The notes beneath the pieces are model-generated. The model made no database searches, was not told where the DNA came from, and saw only the letters and a program-made list of their open reading frames with translations. DNA of 6,225 nt from Anaerolineae bacterium. GTDB taxonomy: Bacteria; Chloroflexota; Anaerolineae; Anaerolineales; E44-bin32. The translations under genes and the position numbers were made by a program. Positions within the stretch are counted from its first letter, which is position 1, and each line of letters starts with the position of its first letter. Positions 1 through 6,039 of this stretch are shown here, piece by piece. Location of the stretch: contig DAOVIK010000104.1 in NCBI GenBank assembly GCA_030673735.1, positions 1 through 6,225 of the forward strand, given 5' to 3'.

Positions 1-2
1 AT

Positions 3-120
3 CCCCAGAACCGCTGAGACGCCCCGCCGATGACTGCTCGGGCCAAGCAGCGGGGCGTCTCTACAACATGCATTTCTTAGACATCAAGCTCTTATCAGAA
101 GCACATCACCGGCATTCGTA
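3..120. repeat. Dispersed palindromic repeat, copy 1 (longer loop)
   Basis: Matches the copy at 3426-3519 in the same orientation. Shared parts in order: CCCC.GAACCGCTGAGACGCCCC (left arm), GGGGCGTCTCTACAA (right arm), CATTTC, GACATCAAGCTCTT, then CATCA and GGCAT. The perfect 10-bp inverted repeat is at 16-25 and 52-61. The loop here is 26 nt and carries its own CTGCT/AGCAG stem (34-38 with 46-50), which copy 2 lacks. It sits about 95 bp downstream of the last permease stop. Confidence 0.8.
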
Positions 121-122
121 GA

Positions 123-191
123 GGCGACCGGTCGTTCATCCCGCAAGCTCCCTGGACTGTCCGCCAGGACAGGCTCAGCGGGACGGTCGCC
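123..191. repeat. Three-tier stem-loop downstream of the ABC operon
   Basis: GGCGACCG (123-130) pairs with CGGTCGCC (184-191). Inside it, CCCGC (140-144) pairs with GCGGG (178-182). At the tip CTGTCC (157-162) pairs with GGACAG (167-172) around a 4-nt loop. All three stems are perfect. It starts about 24 bp past the TAA of the last permease. No T-run follows on the minus strand, so it may be a 3'-end stabiliser or a factor-dependent stop rather than an intrinsic terminator. Confidence 0.55.
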
Positions 192-214
192 CGATGTCGC
201 GTCATGCTTCGTGA

Positions 215-1057
215 TTAGCTTTTCGTCATCAAATCTTGGCGGCGAAAGAGGAGGACTGAGATAACGGTGAGTGCAGTGCCATAGAGAATCAATACGATTA
301 CCGCGCTTGTCGGGTTGGCAAACCCATTTTCGACCCAGGCTCGAGGTAATGATACGGATGGGTCGGAGGGGAATATTCTTTCCGTTATGCTTATCGCGTG
401 GTACGCGATCGTGTATCGGTATGCGTCGCCCACCCCCAGCACACTCCCAGATCCAAATCCACCAACGATGAAATCTCCGAAAAAGTAGCCCAGCCCAGCG
501 AGCATCCCAACCCAAGAGCTGCGGCTCAACACCAACGCAAGCATCACAACTCCTGACAATACGAAATTGCCCAGACCGATCACTCCCGTGGCGCCCATTA
601 ATCGCCAAAGGATATCCTTCCCAGCGGCTTCAAAGAACGGAACATCACTGGCTCCGGCGTGAACAAAGCAGATCGACACCAATGCAGTCGTCATGAAGAC
701 CAGTCCATAGGCAAAGGCTGCTCCTACGGTGGCCAGGATCTTTGCGAGAATGAATTGGTGCCGATCTACGCCTCGGTTGAGAATGACACTCACAGTCCCT
801 AAATCGTAATCGTTGCCCAACGCCATGACCGAGACCACCACTGTCATCAAGGCGATCATCATGAGCATGTCGGATGAGAACATGAATTGGGTGATCTGCG
901 GGAAAATCGCATCACGTATGGAGAAACTCGCCAAGATGGCTTCTCCTATGATGGGCCCAACGAACATGATCACCAGCACCAGCCGGGCAACCGGCCTGCG
1001 CCAATATTTAGTGGCCTCGACCCGGGTCAGTCGGCCCAGTGTTGCTAAGGCATCCAT
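215..1057 (-). CDS. ABC-2 type transporter permease (second permease of the operon)
   Basis: Integral membrane subunit of an ABC exporter, about 280 residues with roughly six hydrophobic spans (first at residues 23-43, second at about 62-80, last near 255-273). After span 2, residues 81-106 run GNDYDLGT...NRGVDRHQFILAK, the characteristic ABC-2 signature in which an acidic/GT motif leads into an 'RGV.R' turn and a lysine. It presumably pairs with the permease and ATPase encoded just upstream. The substrate cannot be read from sequence. Start choice: the frame is open to an ATG at 1084, which would overlap the upstream gene by 11 bp, but that ATG has no Shine-Dalgarno. The ATG at 1057 has a weak GTGGAAAA upstream and gives a normal family N-terminus (MDALATLGRL), leaving a 16-nt gap. 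Stop is TAA. It is the last gene of the operon, followed by hairpins and a repeat. Family confidence is high, start confidence moderate. Confidence 0.9.
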   Translation of the reverse strand: MDALATLGRLTRVEATKYWRRPVARLVLVIMFVGPIIGEAILASFSIRDAIFPQITQFMFSSDMLMMIALMTVVVSVMALGNDYDLGTVSVILNRGVDRHQFILAKILATVGAAFAYGLVFMTTALVSICFVHAGASDVPFFEAAGKDILWRLMGATGVIGLGNFVLSGVVMLALVLSRSSWVGMLAGLGYFFGDFIVGGFGSGSVLGVGDAYRYTIAYHAISITERIFPSDPSVSLPRAWVENGFANPTSAVIVLILYGTALTVISVLLFRRQDLMTKS

Positions 1058-1073
1058 CGTTTTTCCACGTCTT

Positions 1074-2057
1074 TTAGGGGCCATACGTCACGTCGCGACG
1101 GCGGAGGATCCACATCGTGCATGCGAAGAATACGACCGTATAACCCGCCATGAACGCTAATGCACTTCCAGGCGTTGTGGACAAGAAGGTCTCATGACCC
1201 AATCCAAGGTCCAGGGTACTGTCGATCAAGGTCGCATCGCGCAAGAACGGAAATCCCCAGTTCAAGAAGACATCGGCGTTGAAGCCTATTGTGATGCTAT
1301 ACAGTTGTACCTGCAAGCGGTAGATCATGGGTACTGCCACACCGCTAGAATCTGCATTCATGAAGACCATCGCAAGAAACGGAAGCACCAGCCCGTAAAG
1401 ATACTCCAGCGTGTGCAGGCCGATCCCCACTCCCAGGGCGGGTCCCATATTGCGAGCCAGGACTGCCCAGAAAAGGACCGCAACGATGAAAGGCAGACAG
1501 GTTATCCAAGCCCGAAGCGCCCAAAGGAGTGCCTCCCCCAACCCTGCCAGCGAGATGGGATTGTCAGTCACCTGCGTGTGAACCCATGGGCCCAAAGCGG
1601 CGGCCAGCAGCATGATGATGACCACGGCCACTCCCATTGCCAGCCACAATGCAAGAGTACGTGCTACCAGATAATGGCTGCGACGTACCCCACGCGCCAA
1701 AATCCCTGGCAGGATCCGCCGGCTGAAATCCTCTCCCCCAAAGATCACCGTGAGCAGGATGACAAAGAACCATCCAAATCCAGTCGAAAGCCGAGCCACG
1801 GTGCCGATGAAGGCAGGAAAACGCAATTCCGCCTGTCGAAGCTCGATCAAGAAGAGATGGCCCTCGATTTGGCTAGCAGATAGTGGAGAACTATCGTACA
1901 GCGAGATGCCGCTTTCAACTTCGGTTGTCAATTCCTCGATTTCATTCAGCATGCCCTTGACTTGGAGAGCGAGGATGCCGAGAAGCAGCGCCAAGAGAAT
2001 CCAAGTGAGCCGCAGCCGCCGCATCCTCAGCCATTCCGCAGAGACAAACCTAAGCAT
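1074..2057 (-). CDS. ABC-2 type transporter permease (first permease of the operon)
   Basis: Membrane subunit of the same ABC exporter, 327 residues. It has a cytoplasmic amphipathic N-terminus rich in arginine, a first span at about 18-34, a large loop at about 36-82 that is probably extracytoplasmic and carries several acidic residues, and about five further spans. Residues 107-133 (GGEDFSRRILPG...RGVRRSHYLVAR) are the ABC-2 family signature after the second span, equivalent to the motif in the neighbouring permease. The two permeases share architecture but little visible identity, which suggests a heterodimeric pore. Start choice: the frame extends to an ATG at 2078, but the ATG at 2057 has a perfect GGAGG six bases upstream and gives MLRFVSAEW, a typical permease start. 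This start overlaps the ATPase stop by 8 bp (ATGCTTAG), a translational-coupling arrangement. Stop is TAA. Substrate unknown. Confidence 0.92.
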   Translation of the reverse strand: MLRFVSAEWLRMRRLRLTWILLALLLGILALQVKGMLNEIEELTTEVESGISLYDSSPLSASQIEGHLFLIELRQAELRFPAFIGTVARLSTGFGWFFVILLTVIFGGEDFSRRILPGILARGVRRSHYLVARTLALWLAMGVAVVIIMLLAAALGPWVHTQVTDNPISLAGLGEALLWALRAWITCLPFIVAVLFWAVLARNMGPALGVGIGLHTLEYLYGLVLPFLAMVFMNADSSGVAVPMIYRLQVQLYSITIGFNADVFLNWGFPFLRDATLIDSTLDLGLGHETFLSTTPGSALAFMAGYTVVFFACTMWILRRRDVTYGP

Positions 2058-2982
2058 CCGTCGCCTCCGGGCTCTCATCCGTCAGATCGAGGAATACGCT
2101 TTCGAGCGTCGATACCACCGGGCGAACTTCGAAGGGAAAGAGAGAATGCGCTGCCAGGGCAGCCAGCAGTTCTGGGGCTCGCTCAGGCGACGATTGAATG
2201 TGCAGCCAATCCCCTTCGTGGCTCGTACCCCGCACCCAATCGAGTCTTGACAGCACCTCGATGGCTTTCTCTACGGCCTCGATGCGTAGCTCAACGGCCT
2301 GAGCCTGGCTCAGCAACTCATTGACCTCTCCTTGCGCAATGACCTGTCCCTTATTGAGGATCAGCACCCTGTCGCAAACCTGCTCAATCTCATGCAGGAG
2401 GTGACTCGAAAGAAAGACGGTCTTGCCTTCCTCATCGGCCAGGCGGCGTATGAAAACGCGCATCTCCCGCATGCCGGCCGGGTCGAGCCCATTGGTGGGC
2501 TCATCTAGAATGAGCAACTCGGGATCGCCCAATAGAGCCGCGGCTAATCCCAACCTCTGACGCATCCCCCGTGAATAGGTGCCAACCTTGTCCTTGCCGC
2601 GCCCTTTCAACCCAACTTGCTCCAGGACAGATGGGATGTGCTCCTCGGTGTCGCCGCCATCGATACGAGCAAGAATGCGCAGGTTATCCATCCCGCTCAT
2701 GTAGGGGTAAAAGGCGGGAGTTTCCACGATGGCGCCCACTCGCCGCAGGGCCACGCTCAGGTCGCGGCGGATGTCATGGCCCAGAACCTCGGCGCTGCCG
2801 GCAGTAGGTCGAACGAGCCCCAGCAGCATGGCAATGGTAGTCGTCTTCCCCGCCCCATTGGGGCCCAGGAAACCAAACACCTCGCCTGGTTTGACTTCGA
2901 AGTTGACCTGGTCGACGGCGGTCAACTTCTTGAAGCGCTTGGTGAGATCGTAGGTTCGGATGGCTGCAGAATCGTTGTTCAT
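2050..2982 (-). CDS. ABC transporter ATP-binding protein, BcrA/LanF-like
   Basis: Cytoplasmic ATPase subunit that powers the two-permease ABC exporter encoded downstream; 310 residues, normal for the family. Visible motifs: Walker A GPNGAGKTT (40-48), signature YSRGMRQRL (136-144), Walker B LLILDEP (156-162), D-loop GLDP (165-168) and H-loop His194. All catalytic residues are present. Where most ABC ATPases have a Q-loop glutamine there is VETPAFYP with Glu87. An 'E-loop' of this form is known in bacitracin (BcrA) and lantibiotic-immunity (LanF) ATPases, so a role in exporting or resisting a peptide or lipid-like compound is plausible but unproven. Residues from about 220 form a C-terminal accessory domain. 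The frame is open up to 3159, but the added 59 residues look non-coding. The ATG at 2982 has GGGAAG five bases upstream and begins the conserved fold immediately. Stop is TAG, overlapping the next gene. Confidence 0.95.
   Translation of the reverse strand: MNNDSAAIRTYDLTKRFKKLTAVDQVNFEVKPGEVFGFLGPNGAGKTTTIAMLLGLVRPTAGSAEVLGHDIRRDLSVALRRVGAIVETPAFYPYMSGMDNLRILARIDGGDTEEHIPSVLEQVGLKGRGKDKVGTYSRGMRQRLGLAAALLGDPELLILDEPTNGLDPAGMREMRVFIRRLADEEGKTVFLSSHLLHEIEQVCDRVLILNKGQVIAQGEVNELLSQAQAVELRIEAVEKAIEVLSRLDWVRGTSHEGDWLHIQSSPERAPELLAALAAHSLFPFEVRPVVSTLESVFLDLTDESPEATDA
2064..2068 (-). promoter_or_regulatory. Shine-Dalgarno of first permease, inside the ATPase gene
   Basis: GGAGG on the minus strand, 6 nt before the ATG at 2057 and inside the last codons of the ATPase gene. 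It decides the start at 2057 over the upstream in-frame ATG at 2078, and it allows ribosomes finishing the ATPase at the TAG (2050-2052) to restart on the permease. Confidence 0.75.
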
Positions 2983-3566
2983 GTTGTCTTCCCATACGGT
3001 CGCATTGGCATGCTTTGCCCACCAGATGAACGCACATACCGCCCCAAGAAAAAGCTGCCTGGCACGCGCGTGGAATCCTGCCCCAGTATATCCGGGGCGG
3101 CGCATCCACGGCATCACGCGCGAGGGATGGCCCATCGTCATCAAGCAGCACATTGGCAAGCGACACGTGGAGACCCCCCGCTGCTTGTGCTGAGCGCTCT
3201 TCAGGGGGCCGTTTCTACGTGGCCCGTCTTAATTCATCGCGTTTCGCTTCGGCTTCTCATTCCTGGCAGGGCCGGTTCGCCCTGCTAAAGACCTACGGGC
3301 CCCCAGTCAGAACGCCTGGGGCGAACTGCACACGGCGAACCGTCCATCCATCGTTCACCCCTGACGCTCTTACAGGGGCGCCCTACCCGAAAATGTTCCG
3401 TACTTTAGGGAATCTCCTCTCGCAGCCCCGGAACCGCTGAGACGCCCCACCGGGGCGTCTCTACAATCTACATTTCCAGGACATCAAGCTCTTTTACGGG
3501 GCGCATCATTGGCATGCGAAATACCTTCCAGGAGCATGAACCCACGGACCGCCCCGATCTCTGCTC
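2983..3566. other. 584-bp gene-free region between pentapeptide gene and ABC operon, rich in hairpins
   Basis: No coding frame here looks protein-like. Perfect inverted repeats: GGGCC/GGCCC (3206-3225), GCAGGGC/GCCCTGC (3266-3285, 6-nt loop), CCCCAG/CTGGGG (3301-3321), CCCCTG/CAGGGG (3358-3378) and the repeat hairpin at 3439-3461. An imperfect CCCCC...CAGGGGG pairing starts near 3174. The promoter of the ABC operon should be here; the only -10-like site is TATACT on the minus strand at 3090-3085, without a good -35. Confidence 0.55.
3426..3519. repeat. Dispersed palindromic repeat, copy 2 (short loop)
   Basis: Second copy of the element at 3-120, same orientation. The 10-bp inverted repeat GAGACGCCCC/GGGGCGTCTC (3439-3448 with 3452-3461) has only a 3-nt loop. 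It begins about 50 bp past the stop of the pentapeptide gene, so both copies lie just downstream of the last gene of a unit. No T-tract follows on the minus strand, so it is not a canonical terminator. Confidence 0.8.
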
Positions 3567-4727
3567 TCAGGGGAGTCTTGGCGGATGGAGATCTCCGCCT
3601 TCATGCATAAGGAGGGTGAGGGCGTCAATGATCTGCGCCCCATACGGCGCATCGCCTAGATAATCCCGTGGCTCACTGCCAGCGATGATCTCCTCTGGAC
3701 ATGTACGCGGGGACGGACCTTCGAGGGTGATCATGTCCAGCAGCTCGCCGGTGCGAGCGATGAAGACCGATATTTCGATCCTCTGCGAATACCTGTCAAA
3801 AGATGTCCCATCATCATACGTGCAGGTTGACCAAGCGACTCGGGAGGGCTCGCTGAAGCAAGCCACCAGTTCGGTGTTGGAAGCAGACTCAGGCCGCCAG
3901 AACCCGGGGACGCTGGCAGTTGTTGGGTGTCTTTCACCTTCATCCGTAATTAAAAGGATCGAGGTGGCCCCTTGGAAGGGATCGTATTCCGCCGCGCTTT
4001 CTACGCTCATTCCCTCGCAAACCTGCCGCAACTGCGCATAGATCTCCTCTTCGCTTTGCAGGAGCATGCCATCCCATTCCGCCAAGTTGGCAAGGGATTC
4101 ATCCGTGAGCCCCGTCACCCCAATCAGGCTTGCCAGCTTCAGGCTGGCACCATCTAGGATTGCATCGGACAAATCAGCACCATCCAACTTGGCGTTGGAC
4201 AGTTCGGCATCCGAAATGTTCGCGCCGACTAAGACGCTGCTCGACAGATCCGCGCCGGAAAGATCCCCCCCGCTCAGATCGCTCCCGCTGAGATCTGCCG
4301 ATGAAAGATCGATGTGAGACATGTCCGATCCATGCAGATCCATGTTGGATAGATCTGCTCCCGCGAAATCACAATCCCATAAAGCTGCTTCGGGACCCAC
4401 AGCTTCGCAGCGGCTGCCCTTTAGAGTGGTCATCAAGACGGTTGCGAGAACACCGAGAACCAGAAACGTGGAGATGGGGATCCATTTGCCGGCACGTGTT
4501 TGCTTGTCGGCTCGCGTCTTATGCGGTGTAGGGTTGGTGAAGAGACGTATCATTAACAACGATGGAAGCAGCAAGAAGACAACCAGAAAGAAGATCAAAT
4601 AGGGTAATCCCATCATTGAAGATGGTTGTGCAAAAGCCGTATAAACCACGAATACGCTCAGAAGGGTGAGCAGCGAGAAGATCACATAGAAGATGATCTT
4701 CACGACTCTGTTCTTAAATTCGATCAT
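3567..4727 (-). CDS. Membrane-anchored pentapeptide-repeat protein with cysteine-containing C-terminal domain
   Basis: 386 residues, function unknown. Three transmembrane spans (about 11-33, 41-63 and 82-102) precede the repeats. The loop between spans 2 and 3 (KTRADKQTRAGK) is strongly basic, so by the positive-inside rule it is cytoplasmic, which puts everything after span 3 outside the membrane. Residues 119-203 are about 17 uninterrupted pentapeptides of the A(D/N)LSX type, with the central Leu/Met/Ile/Phe every five residues from 121 to 201; they should fold as a right-handed quadrilateral beta-helix. The repeat block ends with LIGVTGLTDESL, a common way for such helices to end. The C-terminal 160 residues are not a family I can name. 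They hold four of the six cysteines, and the other two are at 107 and 119, so disulfides are possible in an exported domain. The start has GGAGG four bases upstream. The stop of the upstream broken gene is 49 nt away, so co-transcription is likely. Confidence 0.88.
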   Translation of the reverse strand: MIEFKNRVVKIIFYVIFSLLTLLSVFVVYTAFAQPSSMMGLPYLIFFLVVFLLLPSLLMIRLFTNPTPHKTRADKQTRAGKWIPISTFLVLGVLATVLMTTLKGSRCEAVGPEAALWDCDFAGADLSNMDLHGSDMSHIDLSSADLSGSDLSGGDLSGADLSSSVLVGANISDAELSNAKLDGADLSDAILDGASLKLASLIGVTGLTDESLANLAEWDGMLLQSEEEIYAQLRQVCEGMSVESAAEYDPFQGATSILLITDEGERHPTTASVPGFWRPESASNTELVACFSEPSRVAWSTCTYDDGTSFDRYSQRIEISVFIARTGELLDMITLEGPSPRTCPEEIIAGSEPRDYLGDAPYGAQIIDALTLLMHEGGDLHPPRLP

Positions 4728-4776
4728 GCTCCCTCCACCGATGCCTGGGAAGCTTTGGCTGGCCTAATTCCCTGCC

Positions 4777-5118
4777 TCAGTCTTCCGGGGATATGAACCC
4801 CTCTTTCGAGACGGCCTCATCCTTCGGCTTGACGATGAGGGAATAGATCACAACCCCCACCAAGGCGCCAACAACCATCAGCAGCTCCAAGAGGCCTGTG
4901 TATTCAAGAACCGTCGGTGGCAGCGCACCGAGTCCAGTGAGGATGCCAATCAGCACCCCGGCCAAGAAAGCCTAGGGCAGGGGAGCAATCAGAAAGACAC
5001 CTCCGACCCGAGCTCGCCACCCTTCCAAGGAGAAGTTCTCACTCACGTTTATCCTGCCAGTAATCAGTACAACGATACCTGTGATCAGCATGATGATTTC
5101 AAAAACGAGCAAACACAT
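4777..5118 (-). pseudogene. Small three-span membrane protein gene interrupted by an in-frame amber codon
   Basis: An ATG at 5118 with an excellent GGAGGGAGG upstream starts a frame that reads 48 codons (MCLLVFEIIMLITG ... GGVFLIAPLP), meets TAG at 4972-4974, and continues in the same frame for 64 more codons (AFLAGVLIGILTG ... EGFISPED) to a TGA at 4777. Across the stop the protein is continuous: a hydrophobic span, a short loop with LITGR and EGWRARVGG, then a second span that would read IAPLP-x-AFLAG, then a third span and a charged tail. This resembles widespread short membrane proteins of unknown function in which a leucine typically follows the PLP; TTG to TAG is one base change. The downstream half alone has only a TTG (4965) as start and no Shine-Dalgarno, so it is not a separate gene. 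It could be a real nonsense mutation, a sequencing error, or readthrough. TAG is used as a normal stop at 2050 and 5751. Confidence 0.72.
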
Positions 5119-5430
5119 TCTGTCCTCCCTCCACGGTTACTCTGCGGGTCCCATCTCCAAAGCGGAAGACGCCCGGTTTGTGTGGTTTCGTATCCCTGCC
5201 AAGCCTCCGCGGTAAGGGCGGCGATGCCGCACTGAACCCCTTTTCCCGGAGCAGTGCGAGCAGCGTGAGATGCGAGAATTGGCGAAGGCGTTCTTAGCCC
5301 AATCTACCGGGAGCATACAAGCCCGACCTCCAAGGGGAAGTAGGGCTCGGTAGTTCGCTGTTATCAGGTTGCCCCAAGATTGGGCCTTGCGACAGCCCCT
5401 GTTTCCCAAGGCAGGTATTGCATTACCTAT
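5119..5430 (-). other. Long 5' leader (gene-free stretch) of the broken gene/pentapeptide unit
   Basis: About 310 nt between the predicted transcription start near 5430 and the ATG at 5118. The promoter-proximal part is highly structured (listed separately). The gene-proximal part holds a GCGGC-GAT-GCCGC hairpin at 5218-5230 and the Shine-Dalgarno at 5124-5132. An open frame of 130 codons crosses it (5137-5529), but its composition is not protein-like and it has no ribosome-binding site. I recognise no known riboswitch consensus. Confidence 0.4.
5296..5427 (-). promoter_or_regulatory. Putative structured RNA domain at the start of the leader
   Basis: Nested complementary segments pack this 130-nt stretch. 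They include a perfect 9-bp stem (5297-5305 with 5377-5385), CTACCG/CGGTAG (5304-5309 with 5348-5353, competing with the 9-bp stem by 2 nt), AGCCC/GGGCT (5320-5324 with 5343-5347) and a small CCTC/GGGG hairpin inside that. There is also GCCTTG/CAAGGC (5384-5389 with 5407-5412), enclosing ACAG/CTGT, and GGTA/TACC (5414-5427). The domain begins a few bases after the predicted transcription start. It could be a cis-regulatory leader or a separate small RNA. It does not fit the TPP, cobalamin, SAM, FMN or c-di-GMP consensus as I know them. Confidence 0.4.
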
Positions 5431-5436
5431 GTTGAG

Positions 5437-5465
5437 ATTGTATTGCAGGATCGAACGCATTGCAA
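5437..5465 (-). promoter_or_regulatory. Predicted sigma70-type promoter
   Basis: On the minus strand TTGCAA (-35, 5465-5460) and TACAAT (-10, 5442-5437) are separated by exactly 17 bp, each matching the consensus at 4-5 of 6 positions. Transcription would begin near 5430 and run toward the broken membrane gene and the pentapeptide gene. It sits about 210 bp downstream of the terminator of the preceding unit, where a new promoter is expected. Confidence 0.6.
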
Positions 5466-5677
5466 CGGGAGAGAAGGCAAGACTTCTCAAGTGAAGGTAT
5501 TCATTGATTAGCGGCGGGCCATAGGGCATCGCGAGGTCGGCGAAGCGCAGGGAAGATCCCCTCCGGCTAAGGACATGCGGGATGAACCCCGAAACGATCT
5601 CGGGACAGGCGACCGGGACGGCGGTGCAGCACAGGCAACTCGCGCTCCAAGAGATAATCCAAATGAAACCAGGCGCG
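5466..5677. other. Gene-free spacer between terminator and promoter
   Basis: No convincing gene. It holds short hairpins (GGGA-AGA-TCCC at 5550-5560; CCCGA/TCGGG at 5588-5604). A minus-strand frame stays open from about 5709 through this stretch to 5137, but it has no suitable start or ribosome-binding site. Confidence 0.4.
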
Positions 5678-5708
5678 AAAAAGGGACCGTCCTCCAGGGA
5701 CAGTCCCT
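5678..5708 (-). terminator. Rho-independent terminator after the 76-residue membrane protein gene
   Basis: On the minus strand GGGAC-x-GTCC pairs with GGAC-x-GTCCC across 5683-5707: an 11-bp stem with one internal mismatch, one G-T wobble and a 3-nt loop. It is followed directly by five T residues (5682-5678). It lies 43 nt past the TAG stop at 5751, so it closes the sortase/small-protein transcription unit. Confidence 0.75.
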
Positions 5709-5750
5709 GCTACCTCTTGACTTGGATTCTTCAAGCCTGCAGCCGCGGCG

Positions 5751-5981
5751 CTAGGTCAATACAATCGAAAGGATGATCAAGATCACGATGAAGCTGCCGG
5801 CCAGAATCCCAATGCGCTTGAGATCCTTGACTACGTAGCCGTAATCGGGATTGAAGTCGCTCGTTGTGTGCAGCCCGACGCCGGTGCGCTTCGATTTCCT
5901 GCTTGCGCCCGACAAGACCTGCTGGGGCAGGTTCGGCGTGCGGTCCTTGCGTTTCTTGCGCTTTCTGGCTTTCCTGCTCAC
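5751..5981 (-). CDS. Small basic single-span membrane protein
   Basis: 76 residues, function unknown. Residues 1-14 are almost all Arg/Lys (SRKARKRKKRKDR). A polar linker follows, then NPDYGYVVKDLKRIG (44-58) and a C-terminal transmembrane helix at about 57-75 that ends the protein. The basic region should stay in the cytoplasm, giving a tail-anchored topology. Start choice: the frame begins with GTG, not ATG, at 5981, and GGGAG lies six bases upstream. No ATG lies in frame. The stop is TAG at 5751, followed by a terminator. The sortase stop is 58 nt upstream on the same strand, so the two are probably co-transcribed. Short proteins with this plan appear to me to be common in Chloroflexota, but I cannot verify that here. 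The basic tail could bind RNA, ribosomes or the membrane; that is speculation. Confidence 0.8.
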   Translation of the reverse strand: MSRKARKRKKRKDRTPNLPQQVLSGASRKSKRTGVGLHTTSDFNPDYGYVVKDLKRIGILAGSFIVILIILSIVLT

Positions 5982-6039
5982 GGATTGCTCCCTTGTTTAT
6001 GAGGCTGGATGCGGACCTGATTATCAGCGAGCTACGATC

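Noticed and set aside
1194..1883. 229-codon plus-strand ORF opposite the first permease
   Set aside because: It is the shadow of a clear ABC-2 permease gene, with His/Gln/Lys-rich composition typical of antisense frames.
3085..3090. TATACT -10 box for the ABC operon promoter
   Set aside because: The hexamer is good, but at 17 bp spacing the -35 position reads TGCCGT, which matches TTGACA at one position only. Not strong enough to list as a promoter.
2983..3159. N-terminal extension of the ATPase to an ATG at 3159 (59 extra residues)
   Set aside because: The added sequence is Cys/Trp/His-rich, unlike the family, and has no ribosome-binding site at its start. The ATG at 2982 has an acceptable site and begins the conserved fold.
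4777..4965. Independent 62-residue gene starting at TTG 4965
   Set aside because: It has no Shine-Dalgarno, and the frame continues upstream through a single TAG into a well-started first half. It is better explained as the second half of the broken gene.
5340..5412. TPP riboswitch suggested by ACCTGAT...AGCGAA on the minus strand
   Set aside because: The CTGAGA element and the rest of the conserved core are absent, and the surrounding stems do not match the TPP fold.
5446..5465. tRNA T-arm suggested by GTTCGATCC on the minus strand
   Set aside because: The flanking 5-nt segments are not complementary and no acceptor, D or anticodon arms can be found around it.
5137..5529. 130-codon minus-strand ORF as a gene
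   Set aside because: No Shine-Dalgarno, non-protein-like composition, and it overlaps a good promoter and a structured region. Kept only as a finding about the open frame.
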